The notes under the pieces are model-generated. The model worked only from the letters and a program-made list of their open reading frames with translations. It was not told the origin of the DNA and did no database searches. The translations under genes were made by a program, and so were the position numbers. DNA of 64,000 bases from an uncultured Candidatus Melainabacteria bacterium. Its GTDB lineage: Bacteria; Cyanobacteriota; Vampirovibrionia; Gastranaerophilales; Gastranaerophilaceae. How positions within the stretch are numbered: position 1 is the first letter of the stretch; each line of letters opens with the position of its first letter. This document shows, in pieces, positions 1-9,472 of this stretch. The stretch spans positions 1-64,000 of the forward strand of contig CATKZI010000006.1 in the NCBI GenBank assembly GCA_949841365.1. The letters run 5' to 3'.

Positions 1-21
1 TATGCGTGTCGCTGGTTTTGT

Positions 22-45
22 GGAACTTTGTCCACACAAAGTTCC
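22..45. repeat. Perfect 10-bp hairpin in GC-rich intergenic repeat
   Basis: Positions 22-31 and 36-45 are perfect inverted copies around the loop CCAC, followed by a second small hairpin (GCCC/GGGC, about 51-62). Both are GC-rich islands in AT-rich sequence upstream of tmk. The GGAACTTTGT core resembles pieces of the repeats at 43328-43423 and 61354-61469 (CGGACTTTTGCTCC, CGGAACTAAAGTCC). It has no T-run, so it is not a standard terminator. The upstream gene lies outside the window. Confidence 0.6.
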
Positions 46-123
46 CGCTGCCCGCGCAGGGCATAATAAGGTAGGTTAGCTTTTAGTTGCCGATAATATT
101 TATTATGCTTTTATAAATTTTAA

Positions 124-132
124 TGCTATAAT
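124..132 (+). promoter_or_regulatory. Extended -10 promoter of tmk (leaderless)
   Basis: TGCTATAAT occupies 124-132. Counting from the hexamer, +1 falls on the A of the ATG at 139, so the transcript should have no 5' leader. No Shine-Dalgarno sequence is present and no good -35 lies 17 bp upstream, as is common for extended -10 promoters. Confidence 0.6.
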
Positions 133-138
133 ATCTAT

Positions 139-753
139 ATGGAAAAAGGTTTATTTATAACATTTGAAGGCGCGGACGGATGCGGAAAAACAACCCAAAT
201 GAAACTGCTTGCCGAATATTTACAAAAACAGGGACATGATATAGTACTTACACGCGAACCGGGCGGAAAGGGTTTAGGCGAAAAAGTCAGAGAAATTCTT
301 TTAAATTATGACGGTGAAGTTTCTGACCGATGCGAATCTTTTTTATTTCTTGCCGACCGCGCTCAAAATATTGATATTATAGTTAATCCTGCTGTTGAAG
401 CAGGAAAAATAGTTCTTTGCGACAGACACACTGACTCTACTGTTGCATATCAGGGATACGGCAGAGGACTGGATTTAGACAGAATAAATTTATTAAACAA
501 CATAGCAGTAAACGGCAGAAAACCTGATTTAACATTTGTATTTGATATTGATACGGAAACCTCTATGAAGCGTGTAGGTAAAGAAAAAGACCGCATGGAA
601 AATGCGGGAATTGAATTTCATAACCGCGTAAGAGAAGGTTATCTGAAAATAGCACAACAAGAGCCCGAAAGAATTAAAGTTATTGATGCATCAAAATCAA
701 TTGAAGAAATTCATAAAGAAGTTTTAAACAAAATAGCAAAAAAATTTTTTTAG
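139..753 (+). CDS. tmk: Thymidylate kinase
   Basis: TMP kinase of 204 aa, which makes dTDP from dTMP for DNA synthesis. The P-loop GADGCGKTT lies at residues 11-19. The conserved arginine segment DRHTDST is near residue 95 (the family usually has DRY/F), and the TYGRG-like segment YQGYGRG follows. The LID contains KEKDRME. Length is normal for the family. The ATG at 139 is chosen because the protein then starts right before the kinase fold and the -10 places +1 on this base. The next gene begins 33 bp downstream on the same strand and may be co-transcribed. Confidence 0.95.
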   Translation: MEKGLFITFEGADGCGKTTQMKLLAEYLQKQGHDIVLTREPGGKGLGEKVREILLNYDGEVSDRCESFLFLADRAQNIDIIVNPAVEAGKIVLCDRHTDSTVAYQGYGRGLDLDRINLLNNIAVNGRKPDLTFVFDIDTETSMKRVGKEKDRMENAGIEFHNRVREGYLKIAQQEPERIKVIDASKSIEEIHKEVLNKIAKKFF

Positions 754-786
754 GGATTTTAAAGCCTCTAAAAAAGAGGTAAAGCA

Positions 787-1320
787 ATGGTAAATTACGA
801 TGCACAAATAGGGCAAATGCCCGTTCCGTACACTACAATAAGCCCGTCAGGTTCTCGCAAAAGAAAAATCGGAGCAACACTTGCAGGCGCAATGATTGGC
901 ATGAACGCTTATTATATTCCGGTTGCAAAAGATTCATTTGTGAACAGAGCATTTGATTTAACAAAAAAAGAAGCTGATGAACAAATCGCAACACTAAAAT
1001 CTATAGCAGAAGAAGTTTCAAACGGAAATGTTTCAACAGAAAGCAAAATGATTTTACAAGATATGGGAATTGCTGAAGATGTCAGTGCAATTACAAATAA
1101 ATGTACAGCATTGGATAAATCTGTTTCAGACCCGACTGCAGTAAAAGCATTAAAACAAAATTTCAGCCGAAATTTTGCAAGCTACAAGAAAAATGCAGCA
1201 TTAATGGACAACATTTGCGCAAAAGCATACAAAGGCGTCAGACAAAATAAATTCAAATGGGGCGCAGGTATCGGCGCTGGCATAGGACTTGCACTCGGCT
1301 TAATGACAAGTAGAGATTAG
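787..1320 (+). CDS. Unknown protein with two glycine-rich hydrophobic segments
   Basis: A 177-aa protein I do not recognise. An AGAGGT-like ribosome binding site precedes the ATG. Residues 25-45 (KRKIGATLAGAMIGMNAYYI region) and the C-terminal tail (WGAGIGAGIGLALGLM) are hydrophobic and glycine-rich, like membrane or glycine-zipper segments. The middle is Lys/Ser/Ala-rich and probably helical. It follows tmk on the same strand. Its 3' end overlaps the convergent minus-strand gene by 21 bp with no terminator between them. A membrane-associated role is inferred only from composition. Confidence 0.6.
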   Translation: MVNYDAQIGQMPVPYTTISPSGSRKRKIGATLAGAMIGMNAYYIPVAKDSFVNRAFDLTKKEADEQIATLKSIAEEVSNGNVSTESKMILQDMGIAEDVSAITNKCTALDKSVSDPTAVKALKQNFSRNFASYKKNAALMDNICAKAYKGVRQNKFKWGAGIGAGIGLALGLMTSRD

Positions 1321-1926
1321 ATTACGAGAATTAATATCAATAACATTAAAATCCTTAAAGCTTGAAACAATCTTCACGTTTTGAGGATTTTTTGCATTCT
1401 CTCTTGCAAGCAATGCCCCGACAATTGCTTCCAGTTGTGACATCGGCATCATATTAGCAGGTAAATCCAATCCCCATTCATATCTTAAAGTCTGCTGTAA
1501 AAACTTGCAATCGGCAGGAGAACGTTCTTTATAACAAGAGTTCAAATTCATACTCTGACGGGTTAAATAAAGCTCAAACCTGTTAACTTCAATACCTTTT
1601 TCAACCAATGATTTAAAATATTCACACCCGCGGGTAGAATACCTCTGTGTCCAACCTTCACGATTGGGCATCAAAGGATTTGTTGCAACAAGCTGATAAG
1701 GTTTACCGAGGATTCTCCATTTACCGTTAAGCATTGTTCTATCCCAAACCAAAGACACGCAAATCTTTGAATATTTAAGCATCGGATAATTATCGAAAAA
1801 AAACATAACATCATTCATTGTGTAAAGTTTATCAACAAGAATTAAGTTATTATCTTCGTCCAAAACCGCAACTCCGCTGTCCATACCCGAAGATGCAGAT
1901 AATGCCAAACCTATATAATAATTCAT
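1300..1926 (-). CDS. Putative RNase H-like (DUF429-like) protein
   Basis: A 208-aa protein. The N-terminus YIGLALSASSGMDSGVAVLD looks like the first two strands of an RNase H/actin-like fold. The C-terminal helix SQLEAIVGALLARE resembles the end of DUF429-type predicted nucleases, where an acidic residue closes the active site. The family assignment is tentative. The gene starts 2 bp after map ends and probably belongs to the adk-map transcript. Its 3' end overlaps the convergent upstream gene by 21 bp. Confidence 0.5.
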   Translation of the reverse strand: MNYYIGLALSASSGMDSGVAVLDEDNNLILVDKLYTMNDVMFFFDNYPMLKYSKICVSLVWDRTMLNGKWRILGKPYQLVATNPLMPNREGWTQRYSTRGCEYFKSLVEKGIEVNRFELYLTRQSMNLNSCYKERSPADCKFLQQTLRYEWGLDLPANMMPMSQLEAIVGALLARENAKNPQNVKIVSSFKDFNVIDINSRNLISTCH

Positions 1927-1928
1927 CT

Positions 1929-2681
1929 TTACTCCATTAATTGTGTCATAATTAAAGGTTCATCATCAGTTGCTAAAACCGTATGTTCAAAGTGTGCGGA
2001 AGGTTTTCCGTCTTTTGTGCTTACAGTCCACTCATCATCTGCAACCACAACTTCATCACATCCTAGATTTAACATCGGTTCAATCGCAATGACGTAACCC
2101 TGTTTAATTAATGTATTATCGCCGACTTTGTAATTAAATAAAAACGGATCTTCATGCATCTCATGTCCGACACCATGTCCGCCGTATTGGCGAACAATAC
2201 CCATTTTTTCGCGAACTGCAACAGCTTCAACAGCACCTGAAATATCATCAAGAACATTTCCCGCTCTCATTTGCGAAATTCCCGCAAACAAAGCTTCTTC
2301 GGTAGTTTTTAATAATCTTTGAACCTCATCCGATACTTTACCGACAGGATAAGTCCAAGCACTGTCGCCAACCATTCCCGCATAAGTCGCACCGACATCA
2401 ATGCTTATGATATCGCCTTCTTTAACGGTTACATTTTCATGCGGAATTCCGTGGACAACCTGCTCGTTAATTGATGCACAAATACATCCCGGGAAACCAT
2501 GATAACCTAAGAAAGTAGGAATAGCACGCTCGCTTTTAATAACCTGCATTGCAATATCATCAAGTTCTTTAGTGCTTATACCGGGCTCTATAACTTCTCT
2601 CATTTTTTTATGAACAAGAGCTACAATGTGCCCTGCATGGCGCATTCTTTTAATTTCATCACGCGATTTTCTATGTATCAT
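1929..2681 (-). CDS. map: Methionine aminopeptidase, type I
   Basis: Removes the initiator methionine from nascent proteins. The five metal ligands are visible: two Asp (SIDVGA and VGDSAW segments), His in GHGVGHEMHEDP, Glu in IEPML and Glu in FEHTVL. From the ATG at 2681 the protein is 250 aa, normal for type I. This start overlaps the adk stop as ATGA. A start nine codons upstream would only read further into adk. The adk-map pairing is usual in bacteria, though here it is detached from the large ribosomal protein operon. Confidence 0.95.
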   Translation of the reverse strand: MIHRKSRDEIKRMRHAGHIVALVHKKMREVIEPGISTKELDDIAMQVIKSERAIPTFLGYHGFPGCICASINEQVVHGIPHENVTVKEGDIISIDVGATYAGMVGDSAWTYPVGKVSDEVQRLLKTTEEALFAGISQMRAGNVLDDISGAVEAVAVREKMGIVRQYGGHGVGHEMHEDPFLFNYKVGDNTLIKQGYVIAIEPMLNLGCDEVVVADDEWTVSTKDGKPSAHFEHTVLATDDEPLIMTQLME

Positions 2682-3406
2682 TTTATTACCTGCAATAATC
2701 TTTCCCAAACTTCATCAATTGTACCGTTTGCGTCAATTGATTTAAAAACACCTTTATTAGTATAGTACTCAATTAACGGAGCAGTTTCGTGCTCATAAGT
2801 ATCAAATCTTGATTGGGCGATTTCTCTTGTATCATCTTTACGTTGAGTTAATTCACCGCCGCATTTATCGCAAATTCCTTCAACTTTAGGAGCTTTAAAT
2901 GCAAGGTTGTAAATTTCACCGCATTTTGAGCAGGAACGGCGATTGACAATTCTTTCAACAAGAATACTTGTATCAATATCAAAATAAATTGCCATAAATC
3001 TGACCTGAGTTGAGCCGTTAATTTCGTCATTAATTTTTGTCAACTGTTCAGCTTGTTCAAGGCTTCTTGGGAAACCGTCCAAGATATAACCGTTTTTGCA
3101 ATCATCTTGAGACAATCTGTTTTTGATAATTCTTGACACAAGTTCAACAGGAACAAGATTACCTTTATCAATAAATTTTTTAGCTTCAATACCTGCAGGA
3201 GTTTCTGCTTTAATTTCAGCTCTTAAAAGCGACCCTGTATCAACATGCGGTAAGTTCATGTATTCGGCTAATTTAGTTGTCTGAGTGCCTTTTCCGCAAG
3301 CAGGAGGTCCTAAAAAAATCAATTCGGTTTTCATATTTTGTCTCTTTTCTTCGTTAATAAAATTATTTACCATATTAACGACATCAATACTTTTTGTTTC
3401 GTTCAT
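2678..3406 (-). CDS. adk: Adenylate kinase (possible 24-aa N-terminal extension)
   Basis: Converts ATP + AMP to 2 ADP. The P-loop is LGPPACGKGTQ, followed by the AMP-binding segment DTGSLLR and DGFPRSLEQA. The LID holds a four-cysteine zinc site (CSKCG...CDKCG), as in Gram-positive and some other bacterial enzymes. The conserved start is the ATG at 3334 (218 aa). The in-frame ATG at 3406 has the better Shine-Dalgarno (AGAGGA, good spacing) and would add 24 polar residues, so I report the longer form and flag the choice. The gene is translationally coupled to map. Confidence 0.9.
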   Translation of the reverse strand: MNETKSIDVVNMVNNFINEEKRQNMKTELIFLGPPACGKGTQTTKLAEYMNLPHVDTGSLLRAEIKAETPAGIEAKKFIDKGNLVPVELVSRIIKNRLSQDDCKNGYILDGFPRSLEQAEQLTKINDEINGSTQVRFMAIYFDIDTSILVERIVNRRSCSKCGEIYNLAFKAPKVEGICDKCGGELTQRKDDTREIAQSRFDTYEHETAPLIEYYTNKGVFKSIDANGTIDEVWERLLQVIK

Positions 3407-3454
3407 AATATCCTCTTATACAACAATTTTACATCAAGAATAATTAAATTCAAT

Positions 3455-3478
3455 AAAAAAAGCTCCTAAGAGCTTTTT

Positions 3479-3480
<2 letters not shown>
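3455..3480 (-). terminator. Rho-independent terminator of gyrB
   Basis: AAAAAAAGCTC / GAGCTTTTTTT hairpin directly at the gyrB stop codon. The U-run lies on the minus-strand transcript, and the symmetry would also let it act on the plus strand. Confidence 0.85.
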
Positions 3481-6052
<2,572 letters not shown>

Positions 6053-6166
6053 TTATTGTAACACAAACACATTTTTTTTGCTAATTTATGACAAAAAGTT
6101 AACCGTTTGTCGAATTAAAATTATTAAATTTCGATTTATACTCCGAATGAAAAAAGGAGAATTTAT

Positions 6167-6460
6167 ATGTCAAAAAACTTATTAAAATCAATCAAAAAAA
6201 TTACCGAAGAAGCAGGTACAAACAGTATTACTATTTTTACAAACCACTTAAAAATAGACGGTAATATATTTTTACCCGAAGGCAGATGTGAAGAATGCCA
6301 CGACGATTTTATTACACTTGAAAACGCGCTTGTATGCAGATTATCAGATTACTGCACCTGCAACGGTGATGACTGCAAATGCAACGACTATGTCTGCTTT
6401 AAATACGATTGGCTAAATATTGCAATTGATGAAATAGTAGCTTACAGTATTGTTCAATAA
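6167..6460 (+). CDS. Unknown small cysteine-rich protein
   Basis: A 97-aa protein with a strong AAGGAG site. Eight cysteines fall in residues 41-77: CEECHDD, then VCRLSDYCTCNGDDCKCNDYVC. The spacing suggests one or two bound metal ions or disulfides, but I recognise no family. There is no signal peptide, so metal binding in the cytoplasm is more likely. It stands alone between gyrB (divergent) and a convergent HD-GYP-like gene, and ends in a bidirectional terminator. Confidence 0.7.
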   Translation: MSKNLLKSIKKITEEAGTNSITIFTNHLKIDGNIFLPEGRCEECHDDFITLENALVCRLSDYCTCNGDDCKCNDYVCFKYDWLNIAIDEIVAYSIVQ

Positions 6461-6461
6461 T

Positions 6462-6488
6462 AAAAAAAGACCCTTTCGGGTCTTTTTT
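6462..6488. terminator. Bidirectional terminator
   Basis: AAAAAAAGACCC-TTTC-GGGTCTTTTTT between two convergent genes, with A-run and T-run on both sides so it works in either direction. Confidence 0.85.
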
Positions 6489-7719
6489 ATTTTACTGTTC
6501 TTGATAATGCAACAATTACAATCGGATCCCACTTTGTACCGGCTTCCGACTCCATAATTCCGACCGCCTTTTCAACAGACATTGCTTTTCTGTATGGTCT
6601 GTCGGATGTCATAGCAGCATAAGCATCTGCAACCGCAATAATTCTTGAACCGAACGGAATTGATTGTCCTTTTAAGCCTTCGGGAGCACCCGATCCGTCA
6701 TATCTTTCTTTTTGATATGTAATATACGGAACAACTTCTGATAAGAAGTTAATATTCATCAATAGGTGAACACCAAGATTTGAATGCTCTTGAATTTTTT
6801 TCAAATCCTCGGGAGAAAGTTTTCCGTTTGTCGCAAAAATTTCTTCAGGAAGCGCAATTTTACCGATATTTTGAAGCAATCCTGCGTAATATATCAAATC
6901 TGTAGTTTTTTCATTCAAACCTAATTGTTTGCAAATCTGTCTTGCAAGGTTTGCGGTATTTTGAGAATGTGAAACTTTATAACCGCCTTTGGTATCAACA
7001 GCATGTGCAAGATGTTCCACAAAACTTTGCTGATAATCACACAAGTCACCAATTAATGCTGTTAATTCAGCTCTTATATGCTGCAAGTCAGACGCCAATG
7101 AAGTTTCATCTTCAATAAGTTTATTTGTTTCGTCAATAGTTTGCTGCAATGTCATTGAAGTTGCAAAAAGAACTGCCATGCTCTCAACAAGCTGCAAATA
7201 TTCTTCATTAACTGCTTTTTCGGTTTCAAGAACAATTGCACCTACAGATTTAACATTACAGTGCATAGGAACTGCAATAACATCCTCAAACACAGTTTCG
7301 CGTGAAACAAATGCTTTTTTCGCAGTTTCCAAACCGCATCCGTTTGAAGTTGTACCTACAAGCTCCAAGTTATTATTCTTTTCCAAATAAATATGGCAAG
7401 CTCCAATTTCCAACATTTGCTTAATTGAATGCGCAATCGATGTATAAATTGCCTGTTCTTCGCTTGAATCAAAACTCAAAACACACAAAGTATTTTGTAA
7501 TGAATATATAGAAATCAATTCTTTTAATTGATTTATCAAACCTGCTTTTTTATCTTTTGAACTGTTACCTATTTTTCTTGCCAAATCTTCAGAAATAAGA
7601 TTTTCAGCCATAAAATCGCCTAAGTTCAGGGCAAAAAGTTCTTCAATAGGGTCTTGATCAATTAAATATTCAGACTGCGAAAACAGTGAGACACCATTAT
7701 TTTTCTCTTCTTTTTTCAT
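6487..7719 (-). CDS. GAF plus degenerate HD-GYP domain protein
   Basis: A 410-aa cytosolic protein: an N-terminal region, a GAF-like sensor at about residues 65-195, then an HD-GYP fold at about 235-405. HD-GYP enzymes hydrolyse cyclic di-GMP. Here the catalytic HD dyad (usually LLHDIGK) reads LLQNIGK, so it is Q283-N284. The HHE segment reads YQKE (335-338), and GYP reads GAP (344-346). His251, His312 and His318 remain. The fold is probably intact but catalysis unlikely, suggesting a binding or scaffold role. A promoter and a nested inverted repeat lie upstream. Confidence 0.8.
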   Translation of the reverse strand: MKKEEKNNGVSLFSQSEYLIDQDPIEELFALNLGDFMAENLISEDLARKIGNSSKDKKAGLINQLKELISIYSLQNTLCVLSFDSSEEQAIYTSIAHSIKQMLEIGACHIYLEKNNNLELVGTTSNGCGLETAKKAFVSRETVFEDVIAVPMHCNVKSVGAIVLETEKAVNEEYLQLVESMAVLFATSMTLQQTIDETNKLIEDETSLASDLQHIRAELTALIGDLCDYQQSFVEHLAHAVDTKGGYKVSHSQNTANLARQICKQLGLNEKTTDLIYYAGLLQNIGKIALPEEIFATNGKLSPEDLKKIQEHSNLGVHLLMNINFLSEVVPYITYQKERYDGSGAPEGLKGQSIPFGSRIIAVADAYAAMTSDRPYRKAMSVEKAVGIMESEAGTKWDPIVIVALSRTVK

Positions 7720-7788
7720 GAAATTTTCCTTACATACATGCCTTCATATTCTCTTACGGCACGACATGGAAAAAACTTTAATAAATTT

Positions 7789-7832
7789 TACAAAAGTTCA
7801 TACTTTAGTATGAATAAGATCAAACTTTTGTA
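7789..7832. repeat. Nested inverted repeat in HD-GYP 5' region
   Basis: A 10-bp arm TACAAAAGTT (7789-7798) pairs with AACTTTTGTA (7823-7832). Inside it lies the perfect palindrome CATACTTTAGTATG (7799-7812). It overlaps the -10 and start region of the predicted promoter for the HD-GYP-like gene. It could be an operator or a leader RNA hairpin; I cannot tell which. Confidence 0.55.
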
Positions 7833-7857
7833 TAAGAGGCTATTACCAACCTGTAAA
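7829..7857 (-). promoter_or_regulatory. Predicted promoter of the HD-GYP-like gene
   Basis: TTTACA (7852-7857), a 17-bp spacer, then TATACA (7829-7834) on the minus strand, about 110 bp upstream of the start at 7719. The leader carries the nested inverted repeat just described. The preceding stretch, 7862-7895, forms an AATCGGAT/ATCCGATT hairpin followed by a T-run on the minus strand and may terminate the upstream ftsL-like transcript. Confidence 0.5.
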
Positions 7858-7982
7858 AAACAAATCGGATATCCGGCTAATTGCAGAACATCCGATTATT
7901 ACGTTAAATATAATCATTAAATCTTTTTCATACTTCCAGCTATTCTTAATTCCAATGGAGTCTTTGGACTCCTTTTCTTTTG

Positions 7983-8429
7983 TTAATATCCGACAGCCCA
8001 ATTAAAAGAAGCGGTTTTTTGCGGAGTTGATACAACCGGAACTATAGAATCAACAGCCTGAACTTCAATAACTTTTTCAGCTTTTGAGAGCATGCTGTAC
8101 TGACCCATTTTGCTGTCAACGTTATTAAATGATTTTAATCTGTCTAAATTATTTTGCAATTCTGCATTTTCATCGTTCAAAGTAGTAATTTGACGGCTCA
8201 ATTTATTAAGAGCAAGTTCGTTTGACATCGCAAAATAGTAGCTTACAAATGCGAAAAGCACTGCAACACCTAATAAAGCACATAGAGTTTTATTAACTTT
8301 TCTGATTGCCATAGCTTTTTGCGAAATCTCCTTCTGAAAATAACCTTCAATAACCTGAGTTTCTATCGGATTGTTAACATAACCTGTCTGTGTAATACTT
8401 TCTTCTATTCTTACTCTAGCCGTATTCAA
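7983..8429 (-). CDS. ftsL: FtsL-like cell division protein
   Basis: A 148-aa bitopic membrane protein: about 45 cytoplasmic residues, one membrane segment (about 48-68, ALLGVAVLFAFVSYY), then a short coiled coil (KLSRQITTLNDENAELQNN). It lies directly downstream of rsmH, the usual place of ftsL in the division cluster. FtsL acts with FtsB in the divisome. The assignment rests on topology and position because FtsL sequences diverge strongly. The start is a TTG with AAGGGG about 9 bp upstream, overlapping the rsmH stop region. Confidence 0.7.
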   Translation of the reverse strand: MNTARVRIEESITQTGYVNNPIETQVIEGYFQKEISQKAMAIRKVNKTLCALLGVAVLFAFVSYYFAMSNELALNKLSRQITTLNDENAELQNNLDRLKSFNNVDSKMGQYSMLSKAEKVIEVQAVDSIVPVVSTPQKTASFNWAVGY

Positions 8430-8435
8430 ATTTTC

Positions 8436-9371
8436 TTACCCCTTAATACACCTTGCCACCCGAAGTTTTGCACTTCTTGACGGCGGATTTATCCTTATCT
8501 CCTCATCACTCGCCATTATCGGTTTCTTGTTTACAAGTTCCAGCTTTGGAGGCGGACAGTGGCAAATCATCTGTGATTTATCGCAATGACACCTCTGCGA
8601 GTGGTATTTGAATAAGTGTTTCACTAACCTGTCTTCTAACGAATGAAAACTTATTACACTTATTATAGCACCAAAGTCTAACAAATCCAACACATCATTC
8701 AGAGTATTTTTTACATTTGTTAACTCTTGATTTACTTCAATGCGAATTGCCTGAAAAACGCGTGTAGCAGGGTGAATTGAGGATTTTACATGAGGTGTGC
8801 AATTTACGATTAAATCCGCTAATTCCGTTGTTGTTTCAAGCTTTTTGAGCTTTCTTACATCAACTATTTTTTTTGCAATTCTTTTGGAAAATCTTTCTTC
8901 TCCGTATTCTGAAAAAATCCTTACCAAATCCTCTTCTGAGTATGTATTTACGACATCATAAGCCGAAAATTCGGCATCTTGATTAAATCTCATATCCAAA
9001 GGAGCTTCTTTCGAAAAAGAAAACCCTCGTTCGCCTTTGTGAAACTGATGATAAGATGCACCAAGGTCAAAAAGCACACCTCCGGTGATTTTTTCGATAC
9101 CGAGTTCGTGCAGGACTTTCTTAATATTTGTATATGAACTTTTCACGATTGTTAAATTTTTGTAATCTTTTAATCGTTCCGATGAAGCTTTTATCGCATC
9201 CTCATCCACATCAAAAGCAATGAGTTTTCCGTCAGGCTGAATACGGCTTAATATAAGCCCGCTGTGTCCGCCGCCCCCAAGTGTACAGTCGACATAAATC
9301 TTTCCTGATTGACACTCCAACGCATCAACGGCTTCGTTTTTCATTACCGTATAATGAGTAAATTCTTCCAT
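8436..9371 (-). CDS. rsmH: 16S rRNA (cytosine-1402-N4)-methyltransferase
   Basis: RsmH (MraW), 311 aa from the ATG at 9371. The SAM-binding motif VDCTLGGGGHS is near the N-terminus, followed by FDVDEDA. GGVLFDLGASYHQF and the C-terminal SFHSLEDRLVK signature are clear, as is the basic PPSRSAKLR tail. An upstream in-frame start adding nine residues is unlikely: a TACAAT -10 puts +1 exactly on the ATG at 9371, and no ribosome binding site is present. It is probably co-transcribed with the ftsL-like gene, 6 bp downstream. Confidence 0.95.
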   Translation of the reverse strand: MEEFTHYTVMKNEAVDALECQSGKIYVDCTLGGGGHSGLILSRIQPDGKLIAFDVDEDAIKASSERLKDYKNLTIVKSSYTNIKKVLHELGIEKITGGVLFDLGASYHQFHKGERGFSFSKEAPLDMRFNQDAEFSAYDVVNTYSEEDLVRIFSEYGEERFSKRIAKKIVDVRKLKKLETTTELADLIVNCTPHVKSSIHPATRVFQAIRIEVNQELTNVKNTLNDVLDLLDFGAIISVISFHSLEDRLVKHLFKYHSQRCHCDKSQMICHCPPPKLELVNKKPIMASDEEIRINPPSRSAKLRVARCIKG

Positions 9372-9377
9372 ACGGAA

Positions 9378-9386
9378 ATTGTAACA
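9378..9386 (-). promoter_or_regulatory. Extended -10 promoter of rsmH (leaderless)
   Basis: TGTTACAAT on the minus strand, six bases before the ATG. Predicted +1 is 9371, the A of the start codon. A weak TTTACA lies 19 bp further upstream. Confidence 0.55.
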
Positions 9387-9419
9387 TAAAAACATCAATG
9401 CCTGTAAAGTTTATCCAAA

Positions 9420-9445
9420 ACCCAATGTAGCTACGTGCGTAGCAC
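9420..9445 (-). repeat. GC-rich CTACGTGCGTAGC hairpin repeat
   Basis: On the minus strand GTGCTACGCACGTAGC follows the gltX terminator. The same core appears between the two nusG ends (28547-28563) and, in shorter form, at the rplL stop (48241-48251). It forms a short GC hairpin in otherwise AT-rich spacer. Confidence 0.5.
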
Positions 9446-9472
9446 AAAAAAAGCCCTTTAAAGGGCTTTTTT
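9446..9472 (-). terminator. Terminator of gltX
   Basis: AAAAAAAGCCCTTTAAAGGGCTTTTTT, a perfect hairpin with T-run overlapping the gltX stop codon. Confidence 0.85.

Noticed and set aside
7738-7920. 60-aa plus-strand ORF in the ftsL/HD-GYP spacer
   Set aside because: No ribosome binding site and unlike-protein composition; it overlaps hairpins and a minus-strand promoter. The spacer is better read as regulatory.
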